Shown: positions 24,936 through 33,433 of the stretch, one piece after another
Position numbering within the stretch: the first letter of the stretch is position 1
How the letters are laid out: each line of letters opens with the position of its first letter
The notes under the pieces: generated by a model
Database searches by the model: none
What the model saw: the letters and a program-made list of their open reading frames with translations, nothing else
Told to the model about the DNA's origin: nothing
NCBI GenBank assembly: GCA_002381805.1
Contig: DFXZ01000003.1
Coordinates: 62,001 to 126,000, forward strand
Length of the DNA stretch: 64,000 nucleotides
Source of the DNA: Bdellovibrio sp. UBA4095
Lineage (GTDB): Bacteria > Bdellovibrionota > Bdellovibrionia > Bdellovibrionales > Bdellovibrionaceae
Reading direction: 5' to 3'
Position numbers and translations under genes: made by a program

Positions 24936-26990
24936 ATGAAACCACGTGAACGCAGCTTATTTCCGTCAGCACGGAATCTTCTTGTATTATCTTTCTTAAT
25001 TATCTCAGGTCTTATCATTTCGACCGGCGCACAAGCCCAGCAGATTGTTGGTGGCTTGGTGAACTCAGGCATCTATATACCTAACAGAACGATAGATGCT
25101 GGAACAAATGTTCAGGTCCACAATTCGATCTATGCCAGCAAGGCCTTATCTAATGTCACTGTCACATTGGAGATTCGCTCCAGAGCGACCTCAGCCGCGG
25201 TAGCTCGACAGGTCGTCACTGGTGTTAACTTCAATATCGGAGAGCGCAAGCTTTATGTATTGAATTATGCCATTCCAAGCACGACACCTTCAGGATCATA
25301 TCTTTTCACGATCTTTGCTACTGATGCTCTGAGCAAGGTCGCTTACCTTAAAGTCGAAGGTGTTCTGAGCAATAACACCATAACAGTCAATGGCGTCGCA
25401 GCGGAGCCTACTCCGACACCAAGCCCATCGCCATCGCCATCACCTTCTCCATCACCGACGCCAATTCCGTCACCATCCCCTTCCCCATCTCCGTCACCAG
25501 AGCCAACGCCTGTGACTGGAATCGTGGTTAATGGAATTCAAAACTCTGGAGTGTGGATTACGAAAACTTCTTTAAAAGCAGGAGAGACTGTTAAAATTCA
25601 TAACAGCCTTCTTGCTTCAAAAGCACTTAGTAACGTTCGCGTAAGCATGGAAATCCGTTTACTAAATGGTTCCTCTCTAGGCGACACTGTTGCAGAGAAA
25701 GTTATCACTGGGGTCAATTTCGCTGCTAGCGAAAAGAAGGCCTATGCCCTTGACTATGTTATTCCGTCCGATGCCGTCACAGGAAAATATGTATTCACGG
25801 TGCATGCTAAGAGTGCAGATCAGTCGTTGATTTATCTGCAAAGCACCGCCGCTGCAACCAATACAACGCTCACCATTTCAGGAACTGTGGCACCAGCTCC
25901 ATCACCTTCTCCTTCACCAAGCCCAAGTCCGTCGCCATCACCGAGCCCCGAGCCTGGTGGAACTGCAGCGCTACAATACTTTGGACGATTTGATTTCTCG
26001 AATGCAGCAGCACCGCGTTTTAGCTGGTCGGGAACTTCTGTGCGCGCAAAATTTAAAGGTTCTTCAGTTGCAGTTACTTTGTCTGCGAAAAGCCCTGCTG
26101 GCAGCGACAGCTCCCAATATTTTGTCGCGACAGTTGATAACCTTGCACCGGTTCGCTTTAAAGTGACAGGTACGCAAACGATCACTCTTGCCCAAAATCT
26201 TCCGTTCGGCGAGCACACCGTGCTTGTGATGCGAGATACGGAAGGTCGTGAAGGAGGTCTTAGCTCATTCCACGGATTTAACTTTGGGACTGATGGGACC
26301 TTGCTAGCACCAAGTGCATTTGCAAACAACTTACGGCTCGAAGTGATTGGTGATTCAATTACGTGCGGATTCGGTAACTTAGGCGCCACTGCCACTTGTC
26401 CATTTAGCATCGATACGGAAAGTGCTTACTCAGCTTATTCGCAGGTTGCAGCCCGAAAATTGGGAGCGCGCCCAGCCACGCAACTTTGTATGTCAGGCCG
26501 CGGAATCACACGCTCTTATGGAATGACACCGGAAGCGTCTAAGATGACTTTACCGAAAGCTTTCGGAGACACTTTAAGTCCTAAAGGCGACGACAATTCT
26601 TATGGATTGAAATGGACCTTCCCAACAGATCCAGCGCAACAACCCAATGTGGTGCTCGTAAACTTAGGAACTAACGATTTCTGGGATGGAAATGAGCCAG
26701 CCACTTATCGTTCAGATTACGTCAATTTTGTTAGAGAGATTCGTTCGCGCTATCCACAAGCTCATATCATCTTAGCGATGGGTACAATGCGATATACTCC
26801 AGAGACAGCCATTCAAGCGGTTGTTAACCAGATAAAAGGCTCTGGAGATAACAAAATCTCTTATTTGAAGTTTGCTCCGCAAAATCAGAGCACCACTAAT
26901 GGAGTGGGATGCGGATACCATCCGGGTTCTGCTACTCATCAAATCATGGCTGACACTTTGATTAATGCTCTTCAAAATTTAGGTTTTTAA
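24936..26990 (+). CDS. Secreted CE2-type SGNH esterase with two repeat domains and Pro-Ser linkers
   Basis: 684 aa. Signal peptide (cut near AQAQ, residue 35). Two tandem copies of a roughly 110-residue beta domain follow (37-152 and 196-316; shared NSG-[IV]-[YW]-I, VHNS/IHNS, ASKALSNV, VITGVNF), each followed by a Pro-Ser/Pro-Thr linker (157-192, 319-340). Then comes the CE2 N-terminal jelly roll (YFGRFDFSN, GEHTVLVMRDTEGREGG) and the SGNH domain: GDS at 472-474, SGRG at 520, GTND at 578, GYHPGSATH at 660. The aspartate usual before the catalytic His is replaced (GCGYHP), as known for some CE2 enzymes. CE2 members remove O-acetyl from sugars. First of three tandem paralogues. Confidence 0.8.
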   Translation: MKPRERSLFPSARNLLVLSFLIISGLIISTGAQAQQIVGGLVNSGIYIPNRTIDAGTNVQVHNSIYASKALSNVTVTLEIRSRATSAAVARQVVTGVNFNIGERKLYVLNYAIPSTTPSGSYLFTIFATDALSKVAYLKVEGVLSNNTITVNGVAAEPTPTPSPSPSPSPSPSPTPIPSPSPSPSPSPEPTPVTGIVVNGIQNSGVWITKTSLKAGETVKIHNSLLASKALSNVRVSMEIRLLNGSSLGDTVAEKVITGVNFAASEKKAYALDYVIPSDAVTGKYVFTVHAKSADQSLIYLQSTAAATNTTLTISGTVAPAPSPSPSPSPSPSPSPSPEPGGTAALQYFGRFDFSNAAAPRFSWSGTSVRAKFKGSSVAVTLSAKSPAGSDSSQYFVATVDNLAPVRFKVTGTQTITLAQNLPFGEHTVLVMRDTEGREGGLSSFHGFNFGTDGTLLAPSAFANNLRLEVIGDSITCGFGNLGATATCPFSIDTESAYSAYSQVAARKLGARPATQLCMSGRGITRSYGMTPEASKMTLPKAFGDTLSPKGDDNSYGLKWTFPTDPAQQPNVVLVNLGTNDFWDGNEPATYRSDYVNFVREIRSRYPQAHIILAMGTMRYTPETAIQAVVNQIKGSGDNKISYLKFAPQNQSTTNGVGCGYHPGSATHQIMADTLINALQNLGF
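25404..25511 (+). repeat. Pro-Ser/Pro-Thr linker repeat 1 of the first esterase
   Basis: Codons 157-192 alternate Pro with Ser or Thr (pattern PSPSPS). The DNA is a degenerate 6-base repeat, with both synonymous Ser/Pro codons used freely, so it is protein-selected and not a simple microsatellite. Confidence 0.9.
25890..25955 (+). repeat. Pro-Ser linker repeat 2 of the first esterase
   Basis: Codons 319-340 alternate Pro and Ser and separate the second beta domain from the CE2 catalytic part. Similar linkers occur at the same relative place in both downstream paralogues. Confidence 0.9.
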
Positions 26991-27000
26991 ACTAACAACA

Positions 27001-27035
27001 CATCAGGGCCGAGCTTTTGCTCGGCTTTGATGATT
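27001..27035 (+). terminator. Terminator after the first esterase
   Basis: Stem GCCGAGC (27008-27014) / GCTCGGC (27019-27025) with a TTTT loop is extended by CATCA/TGATG, followed by a T-rich stretch. It ends the first esterase transcript. Confidence 0.75.
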
Positions 27036-27128
27036 TCTTAACTTTTTTTTGCTAATCGTCTCGGCTCGAGACAACCTTACTTAATTTTAACAAGAAATAC
27101 TCCGATAAGTTCTATGTCGGAGGATGGA

Positions 27129-28361
27129 ATGACAACGTTTCTTAGCAGACATTCATCTGTGAACAATCGCACTGTTGCGTTGATTTTCTTTTGTTCTCTA
27201 TTCATTCTGACAAGCTGTAAAGAAACGGAATTCGAGCTGCGCAGTGAGATTTTAAACCCAACTCCTACACCTTCGCCTTCTCCATCGCCAAGTCCATCTC
27301 CATCACCAACTCCGACACCAAAAATTGAGTACTTTGGACGATTTGATTTTGCGACAAATACTACAGTGCCAAGGTTTAGCTGGTCTGGAAGTTCCATCCG
27401 AGCAAAATTTAAGGGCACTCAGGTCAAAGTGGAGCTTTCCGCTAAAAGCCATGCGGGTGCCAATACCTCCCACTACTTCGTGGCAGTAGTAGATGCTATG
27501 ACGCCTGTTCGTTTTATGGTAACTGGTCAACAAATAATAACTATCGCCGACAATTTAGCGAACACCGAACATACAGTCTTACTGATGCGAGATACTGAAG
27601 GTCGTGAAGGTGGTCTCAGCTTTTTTCATGGCTTTGATTTCGGTACAGGTGGGGAATTATTGGCTCCCGATAGCTATTCAAGCAAAGTCCGCCTAGAGGT
27701 TATTGGCGACTCGATTACGTGTGGCTATGGAAATCTCGGCGCCGACTATAGCTGTCCTTTTAGTAAAGATACTGAAAGTGCTTTCTATGCCTATCCCCAA
27801 GTGGCTGCTCGACTTTTAACTGCAAGACCAGCAACGCAGCTCTGTATGTCGGGCAGAGGTATCGTTCGTTCCTATGGTGAAACGCCTACTGATCCCGCAA
27901 CCTCAAAGATGACGTTACCAAAAGCCTTCGCTGACACGCTGAGCCCGCTAGGCGATGACAATTCGTTAGGACTTAAGTGGACTTTCCCCACAGATACCAA
28001 GGAACAACCAAATGTCGTGGTCGTAAACCTAGGCACGAACGACTTTTGGAATAACACAGAGCCAACCCACTATCGCTCTAACTATCTCGCGTTCGCAACA
28101 GAACTTAGAACGCGTTATCCGAATGCCCAAATTATTCTGGCACTTGGAACTATGAGATACACCCCAGCTACAGCAATTCAAGATGTTATCAGCCAGCGAC
28201 AGGCAGCAGGTGATAATAAAATTCACTATCTCCAGTTCGCCGCCCAAAACCAAAGTACTCCCAATGGAGTAGGCTGTAGTTACCACCCTGGTTCAGCAAC
28301 CCATCAGATCATGGGGCAGGCTCTAGTGAATCTGATCAACAGTTTGACTATATCTGACTAA
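27129..28361 (+). CDS. CE2-type SGNH esterase lipoprotein (second paralogue)
   Basis: 410 aa from the ATG at 27129, which has GGAGG 5 bases upstream (ATG 27114 is the longer alternative). The signal ends in a lipobox ILTSC (C30), so it is anchored to a membrane. A Pro-Ser/Thr linker (about 44-64) leads directly to the CE2 jelly roll (YFGRFDFATNTTVPRFSWSG, TEHTVLLMRDTEGREGG) and SGNH domain: GDSITCGYG with Ser at about 195, SGRG, GTND and SYHPGSATHQIM. It lacks the two N-terminal repeat domains of the first paralogue. Likely outer-membrane or periplasmic sugar O-deacetylase; substrate unknown. Confidence 0.8.
   Translation: MTTFLSRHSSVNNRTVALIFFCSLFILTSCKETEFELRSEILNPTPTPSPSPSPSPSPSPTPTPKIEYFGRFDFATNTTVPRFSWSGSSIRAKFKGTQVKVELSAKSHAGANTSHYFVAVVDAMTPVRFMVTGQQIITIADNLANTEHTVLLMRDTEGREGGLSFFHGFDFGTGGELLAPDSYSSKVRLEVIGDSITCGYGNLGADYSCPFSKDTESAFYAYPQVAARLLTARPATQLCMSGRGIVRSYGETPTDPATSKMTLPKAFADTLSPLGDDNSLGLKWTFPTDTKEQPNVVVVNLGTNDFWNNTEPTHYRSNYLAFATELRTRYPNAQIILALGTMRYTPATAIQDVISQRQAAGDNKIHYLQFAAQNQSTPNGVGCSYHPGSATHQIMGQALVNLINSLTISD
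27258..27320 (+). repeat. Pro-Ser/Thr linker of the second esterase
   Basis: Twenty-one codons alternating Pro with Ser or Thr lie between the lipobox region and the catalytic module. Confidence 0.9.
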
Positions 28362-28504
28362 TATTTGTCGCTAGTGTGTTCCAATTTATTTGGGTAACAA
28401 ATACTGACTTCGTTTTCAAAAAAATCTCAGAATCTGTTTCAAGTTGAGACAAATAAGTTAAACATTTTCATATCGCACCCGATAAGACCTAGGTAGGGGG
28501 AAGA

Positions 28505-29836
28505 ATGAGAACCATTCAGCCGATTCCATTTTTATCAAGAGCATTGCTTATTACATCCGGTGTTTTTTTACTGGGCTGTGAAGCGAATGAATTCCAACTT
28601 CGTGACGACCTTAAAGTCGACCTTCCTAGCTCTTCCTCTACTGAAGATCCAAGTCCCAATCCTCAGGAAACTCCAACTCCCTCCCCGAGTCCTGGGCCGA
28701 TAACTCCTCAGCCATCTCCAAGCCCAAGTCCGACTCCAAGTCCGAGTCCGGGACCATCGCCTTCGCCATCACCAAGTCCTACGCCGACGCCTCCTCCCGT
28801 CAGCACAAACCCTGAAATCCAATATTTTGGTCGCTTTGATTTTTCAAACGCTTCTGCCCCACGTTTTAGCTGGTCAGGTTCTACTGTCCGTGCGCGCTTT
28901 AAGGGATCACATGCGCAAATAGATCTCTCTGCAAAGACCACTGGCGGTGGCAATACGACGCAATACTTTGTGGCTGTTGTTAACAACGGAGCGCCCTATC
29001 GCTTTACGGTAACTGGTCGCCAAACTATCACGCTAGCGACAGGTTTGGGCGCTGGTGAGCACACAGTTTCAGTCATGCGAGACACTGAAGGCCGCGAAGC
29101 CGGCGTCAGTCATTTTCATGGATTCAATTTCGGTAACGGTGCCCAGCTTTTAGCACCATCAAGATTTAGCAATAATTTACGTCTTGAAGTGATTGGCGAC
29201 TCGATCACTTGTGGATTCGGTAACCTGGGACCTAATGCCACCTGCCCGTTCAGTATCGCTACGGAAAGTGCATTCTATGCTTATTCGCAGGTCGCTGCCC
29301 GCGCTTTAGGCGCGCAGCCTGCCACACAGTTATGTATGTCTGGCCGAGGGATTGTAAGGTCTTATGGCGAAGGAGGCTCTGCCTCTAAAATGACTTTACC
29401 TATGGCTTTTAACGACACCTTAAGTCCGGGCGGTAATGATGTTTCGCTTGGAGTAAAGTGGGCCTTCCCAACAGATCCAAACAAACAACCAAATGTTGTG
29501 CTCGTAAATCTTGGCACCAATGATTTCTGGAATAACTCGGAGCCGACAAATTATCGCAGTCAATACGTACAATTCGCCGCGAATATTCGGTCTCGCTATC
29601 CCAATGCACATATCATTCTGGCAATCGGTACGATGAGATACACGCCTGAAGCAGCCATACAATACGTCGTTCAGCAGCGAAAGAACGCAGGAGACAATAA
29701 AATCTCTTACTTAAAGTTCGCTCCACAGAATCAGAACACTCCTAACGGCGTGGGCTGCGGGTACCATCCCGGATCAGCCACACATAAAATCATGTCTGAT
29801 ACGCTTGTAGATGCCGTGAGGAAGCTCGGCTTTTAA
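28505..29836 (+). CDS. CE2-type SGNH esterase lipoprotein (third paralogue)
   Basis: 443 aa. Lipobox FLLGC (C25) and then CEANEFQLRDD, which resembles CKETEFELRSE of the second paralogue. The Pro-Ser linker is the longest (about 49-99). The catalytic part has YFGRFDFSNASAPRFSWSG, GEHTVSVMRDTEGREAG, GDSITCGFG (Ser 232), SGRG, GTND and GCGYHPGSATH. The ATG has AGGGGGAAG close upstream, and a terminator follows the stop. It is closer to the first paralogue in the catalytic part and to the second in its N-terminus, so the array has probably been shuffled by recombination. Confidence 0.8.
   Translation: MRTIQPIPFLSRALLITSGVFLLGCEANEFQLRDDLKVDLPSSSSTEDPSPNPQETPTPSPSPGPITPQPSPSPSPTPSPSPGPSPSPSPSPTPTPPPVSTNPEIQYFGRFDFSNASAPRFSWSGSTVRARFKGSHAQIDLSAKTTGGGNTTQYFVAVVNNGAPYRFTVTGRQTITLATGLGAGEHTVSVMRDTEGREAGVSHFHGFNFGNGAQLLAPSRFSNNLRLEVIGDSITCGFGNLGPNATCPFSIATESAFYAYSQVAARALGAQPATQLCMSGRGIVRSYGEGGSASKMTLPMAFNDTLSPGGNDVSLGVKWAFPTDPNKQPNVVLVNLGTNDFWNNSEPTNYRSQYVQFAANIRSRYPNAHIILAIGTMRYTPEAAIQYVVQQRKNAGDNKISYLKFAPQNQNTPNGVGCGYHPGSATHKIMSDTLVDAVRKLGF
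28649..28801 (+). repeat. Pro-Ser/Thr linker of the third esterase
   Basis: Codons 49-99 are dominated by Pro with Ser, Thr and some Gly. This is the longest single linker in the array. Confidence 0.9.
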
Positions 29837-29867
29837 GCGTCTACAATACCCTTCACGCATATATCGA

Positions 29868-29897
29868 CCCCCTGAGCACTATAGCTCGGGGGTTTTG
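29868..29897 (+). terminator. Terminator after the third esterase
   Basis: CCCCC-t-GAGC pairs with GCTCGGGGG (one bulged T) around ACTATA and is followed by TTTTGCATTTTC, a Rho-independent terminator 31 bases after the stop. Confidence 0.8.
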
Positions 29898-30006
29898 CAT
29901 TTTCAATTAGCCAATCCTGAAATATCTGCCTGTCAAAAAATCTGACATTCGCTAACAGTGGTTAAAATGAGGTATAACCTCTCGATCTACTTGAAGAGGT
30001 TTAGAA

Positions 30007-31206
30007 ATGACATCCAAAAGCTTTTTATTAGTGGCTCTTAGTATTTCGCTGGGTGCTTGCGCCTTCAAAAAGGACGACCCAGAGTCCGAAAAAGCTAAGA
30101 ATGCGACCGATGTCATCGAAGCTCTTGAGCGCCAGGCGTTCGACGGACAGCTCAGCGCGGAAATTGTAAGGATTGAGTTTATCGAAAGTGACGAACCCGA
30201 ATTCTATTCCCTTAATATTTCTTGGCCAAAACCAATTTCAATGATGAAGGTAAGCATAGATGGACAACCATATTCGTTCGTCAAAAACACAAACAGCTTT
30301 CAAAAACAAGTCATACATAGCAAGAAAATTAAAATTCATTTAGTTGCATTGAATGCTATGGGTGGGGAGATATCATCCTATCCTGTCGAGGCAACAGCCC
30401 CTGCTGATTTCCTCATCGACGATGATATTCAACTACAAAAGCACGAAAGAATTTCCGTTAACAGAGTATACTTTTTAAATAACGCCAAAATCCTAACAAA
30501 CGGTTACAATTTGGATTTGAAAGCCAACAAGCTCATCACAAATCTTCCTATTAAATCAGACGCTAGTCGAATGAACTATTCAAACGCTCACATCCTTACG
30601 AACTTCCCAAATGAAATTGCCAAAGAAAAAGAATTTCTCCGCGGCTCGATAATCTCTATCACAGCAAAAAAGGCCATCGGTCAGTTAAGGATCGCTATGG
30701 TGGGTCTAAATGGGCAAGACGGTGCGAACGGAATGGATGCTCTTCCAAATGCAGGGCTCAATGGGGCGCATGGAAAAGATGCGGTGGGCAGCGGAAGCCC
30801 CAGATGCGATGAGACCGGCTGCAGAGGAGCACCAGCTTGTGCTGCGGCTCCTACTAATGGAGAAAATGGTCGAAATGGAACTCCCGGTGAAAATGGTCAA
30901 GATGGCTGGGATGCTGGCAGTGCAGGTATCTTGTCGGTATTGATCGAAGATTATTCAGACTTCCGACTTGAGGTTATGATGCGCAGGGGCCTTCCCGGAA
31001 AAGGTGGTCGCGGTGGTAAAGGATCGCCTGGTGGTATCGGCGGCAACCCAGGCCAAGATAGACACAATTTATGTGCGGGAAAAGCATCTAGAGGCCAAAA
31101 CGGTATGCCAGGACCTGCGGGCCAAGATGGAAAAGATGGCAAACCAGGTGTCGTCAGTGAAGTATCGAACAATACACCCAGAGCAATTATTTACGAAACA
31201 CACTAG
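30007..31206 (+). CDS. Lipoprotein with collagen-like Gly-X-Y segments
   Basis: 399 aa. Lipobox SLGAC (C18). Residues 45-230 are a mixed beta region without a recognised family. Two Gly-rich blocks follow: 233-303 (GLNGQDGANGMDALPNAG, GENGRNGTPGENGQDG) and 328-381 (GLPGKGGRGGKGSPGG, GMPGPAGQDGKDGKPG), separated by a non-collagen stretch (304-327). The first block is interrupted by a Cys-rich part (four Cys between 267 and 278). Bacterial collagen-like proteins form triple-helical surface stalks; the interruptions here mean a regular long triple helix is unlikely. Its last bases overlap the convergent 135-aa gene. Confidence 0.75.
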   Translation: MTSKSFLLVALSISLGACAFKKDDPESEKAKNATDVIEALERQAFDGQLSAEIVRIEFIESDEPEFYSLNISWPKPISMMKVSIDGQPYSFVKNTNSFQKQVIHSKKIKIHLVALNAMGGEISSYPVEATAPADFLIDDDIQLQKHERISVNRVYFLNNAKILTNGYNLDLKANKLITNLPIKSDASRMNYSNAHILTNFPNEIAKEKEFLRGSIISITAKKAIGQLRIAMVGLNGQDGANGMDALPNAGLNGAHGKDAVGSGSPRCDETGCRGAPACAAAPTNGENGRNGTPGENGQDGWDAGSAGILSVLIEDYSDFRLEVMMRRGLPGKGGRGGKGSPGGIGGNPGQDRHNLCAGKASRGQNGMPGPAGQDGKDGKPGVVSEVSNNTPRAIIYETH

Positions 31207-31594
31207 CATCAGCTTCTGACACTTCAGAGCGATCCCAAACGTAAATAAGATTGTCTTCGCCCATCATAACTGAAAGATGGAATTTGCCTTCACTTATCCA
31301 GGCCTTGGACCAACTCTTATATCCAATTTGCATGTCAGGGTCTTGGCCGCACCATGGAGCGTTGTTCGGATTTAGCCAAGTCACTTGCTGAATAAGGGTA
31401 TTCCCATCGAACTCATAAATCGCTCGGCGTTCGCAAAAACCTTGCTCGCCAATTCGGTGGTAAGACAGAACATTGGTTCCGCCGTCTTCGAACTGATAGT
31501 GGATCTGTAGGTCAGGATTTGGGAGTGGCATATCCTGTCCCTGGAAAATCAATCCAGTGAATAGCCACACTCCGATCAAAGCGTTCATAAACAT
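31187..31594 (-). CDS. Small secreted protein downstream of the metalloprotease
   Basis: 135 aa. A short hydrophobic N-terminus (MFMNALIGVWLFTGLIF) looks like a signal or anchor. The rest is a beta-rich fold with repeated Trp/Tyr pairs (LQIHYQFEDGGTNVLSYHR, IQQVTWLNPNNAPWC), vaguely lipocalin-like, with two Cys. No family is recognised. It starts immediately after the metalloprotease stop (no gap), so it is co-transcribed and may be an inhibitor or partner of that enzyme; this is inference from position only. Confidence 0.65.
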   Translation of the reverse strand: MFMNALIGVWLFTGLIFQGQDMPLPNPDLQIHYQFEDGGTNVLSYHRIGEQGFCERRAIYEFDGNTLIQQVTWLNPNNAPWCGQDPDMQIGYKSWSKAWISEGKFHLSVMMGEDNLIYVWDRSEVSEADASVFRK

Positions 31595-32950
31595 TTAGAA
31601 CCCCCGCTTCAGAATAAGTTCTCGGGCCTGGGACAAGTCGGACTCTGACGAAAGAACTTCTGGTAAAACAGCCCGAAGGTTTTTACCAAAATCTTCAAAA
31701 TCACTGGAAGGAACAAGACGATTCAAGGTAAGCATTCCAATCCTCATCCCTTTATCCATTCCGAACTTCGTTGCTAGATCCCAAAGGACCCCACTTATAA
31801 TCCCTGAATCATGGTAAAGCCCGCCATTCTTGTCAGAGACATTTAAATCATTAATCAAAGTTCGTCGGAAGGGGCCTTTAAGATAGGCTACCTCTCCCAT
31901 ATGAGGAGTCCCCAACTGGATTGCAGTGAAAAAGTCAGCCAGACCTTCATTGATTGAACCACCCTCCCCTTCAAAAGGAAGGCGAGCTATTGAATCAACC
32001 ACAGCGTGAACGCTTTCATGAATAACGATAGAGGCATCTTGAGGGATACGAGCATAAACCTCGTCATCACCCTGCCCCAATCTGATTTTGCCCTGATAAT
32101 AAAACGCTGAGTTGGTTTTTTCGGGGGAACCGACGTGAACTTCTGCGTGCAGCTGATAACCGATTTTAAAATTGAGTTTCGATTCGAACCAGTTCAACGA
32201 TTCATTCAAAAAGTAAAAAACTTGAACTTGATCAAAACGCGGATCTTGGGTTCCAAATTTAAGTGGCTGCGATACACTTGAGATCTTAATATCTGCCTGG
32301 GAACCGACGAAGACCTGAGAGTTAGAAAGTGTCGGCTGAACTTTTAAATCTGTTAAGTTCACTTCTTGCAAAGGACTTTTCTTAGGCCCTTTGGGATACA
32401 CCCAAGCAACTGTATCATGGAACTGCGAGCCTGCTTTTTTAACAAACAAAAATTCTGCATGTTGATCGAAGTAAGCATTCCACAGAAAGCCCTTTTTATC
32501 TAGGTAAAGTACTTTCCATAGGGGATGAAAGCCATCTTCTTGCTGCACCAAAACGGGTTCGATTTTTTCAGGCGGATTTTTTTGCAGAACAGGAAATTTC
32601 AGTTGCAGAGTTTTTAAGATCGACTTTTTGCCTACGAGAAATTCCTCAAGCTTTAAGCTCTTAGGCAAATCTTCTATCACAACGGATGCTCTGATCAAAA
32701 CGTCGTGGCTGTCACCGTTTTTCAAGTTCTTGATGAAGCTATCTTCGACGGGAACTCCTGCAATCATTTGCTGCCGAAGAACTACTTTTTGATCAAGAGA
32801 AGATTGCGCTGGAGACGAAGAGTATTCAAGCGTCTGCAAAGGCTTTAGGGGACGAAGGGGGTCCCCTATTTGCCAGTCGACGGAAGTAAATTCCGCCTTT
32901 TTACTACACCCGGAAAGAATCAGAAGAGATATCAGCAGAACGTTCTTCAT
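31595..32950 (-). CDS. Thermolysin-like (M4/M36-type) zinc metalloprotease lipoprotein
   Basis: 451 aa. Lipobox ILSGC (C15). The N-terminal part has an FTP-like propeptide signature (VLRQQMIAGVPVEDSFIKNL, 57-76). The catalytic part has HESVH (311-315) giving two zinc His and the catalytic Glu, NEGLADFF with the third ligand Glu335, and a later LYHDSGIISGVLWDLA (His380), which matches the transition-state His of the gluzincin family. It is thus a surface or periplasmic endopeptidase, probably made as a zymogen. The second gene downstream abuts its stop codon. Substrate unknown; a prey-protein role would be speculation. Confidence 0.82.
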   Translation of the reverse strand: MKNVLLISLLILSGCSKKAEFTSVDWQIGDPLRPLKPLQTLEYSSSPAQSSLDQKVVLRQQMIAGVPVEDSFIKNLKNGDSHDVLIRASVVIEDLPKSLKLEEFLVGKKSILKTLQLKFPVLQKNPPEKIEPVLVQQEDGFHPLWKVLYLDKKGFLWNAYFDQHAEFLFVKKAGSQFHDTVAWVYPKGPKKSPLQEVNLTDLKVQPTLSNSQVFVGSQADIKISSVSQPLKFGTQDPRFDQVQVFYFLNESLNWFESKLNFKIGYQLHAEVHVGSPEKTNSAFYYQGKIRLGQGDDEVYARIPQDASIVIHESVHAVVDSIARLPFEGEGGSINEGLADFFTAIQLGTPHMGEVAYLKGPFRRTLINDLNVSDKNGGLYHDSGIISGVLWDLATKFGMDKGMRIGMLTLNRLVPSSDFEDFGKNLRAVLPEVLSSESDLSQARELILKRGF

Positions 32951-32982
32951 AGACCCTCCCTTTTTCTTTCCGGTTTAAAAAA

Positions 32983-33378
32983 CTACTCAACTACAAGAGT
33001 CTTTTGAAGGTAAGTTCCGTCACCGTTTTCGAAGTGAAGGATGTGCTTACCAGATTGGAAGCGACCCAAGCGAACTTCTTTTTGGAATGGAATCAATACC
33101 ATCAAACACATACCCTGGCTAACAGAAGCGATGGACTTAATTTCATGGAAATATGTGTCTTTGTGGTTAACTTCAGCTTTTTTCCACTTGTAGCAACCAT
33201 TTTGGAAAATTCCGTTTACGATAACATAAACATCAGAAGCTGAATCGAATCCACCTGGAACATAAACTCCAGAGATACCGATCTGCACTTCTTTCTCTGC
33301 AGGTGCTTGAGAGGCGAATGATACAGAACCAGAACCAAAACCAACTACAGCTGCCAACAACAACGATGCTAATTTCAT
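32983..33378 (-). CDS. Small secreted protein of unknown function
   Basis: 131 aa. A signal peptide (MKLASLLLAAVVGFGSGSVSFA) precedes a beta-rich mature domain with two Cys (QNGCYKW, SQGMCLMV). The segment ISGVYVPGGFDSASDVYVIVNG and the end LHFENGDGTYLQKTLVVE suggest an immunoglobulin-like sandwich, but no family is recognised. It lies 32 bases upstream of the metalloprotease on the same strand, so it may head that operon. A perfect palindrome sits 31-55 bases before its start. Confidence 0.7.
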   Translation of the reverse strand: MKLASLLLAAVVGFGSGSVSFASQAPAEKEVQIGISGVYVPGGFDSASDVYVIVNGIFQNGCYKWKKAEVNHKDTYFHEIKSIASVSQGMCLMVLIPFQKEVRLGRFQSGKHILHFENGDGTYLQKTLVVE

Positions 33379-33409
33379 AAATACTCCTTTGAAAGGACCC
33401 TTACTCGGG

Positions 33410-33433
33410 TCAACTTAGATCTATCTAAGTTGA
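33410..33433. promoter_or_regulatory. 24-bp perfect palindrome, candidate operator
   Basis: TCAACTTAGAT-CT-ATCTAAGTTGA has 11-base arms without mismatch. It lies 31 bases upstream of the ATG of the 131-aa secreted protein and in the divergent gap. There is no T-run after it, so an operator for a dimeric regulator is more likely than a terminator. Confidence 0.5.

Noticed and set aside
25404..25955. Regular short repeats resembling a CRISPR or microsatellite
   Set aside because: They are codons for alternating Pro and Ser/Thr with varied synonymous use, inside an open frame, with no spacer-repeat pattern.
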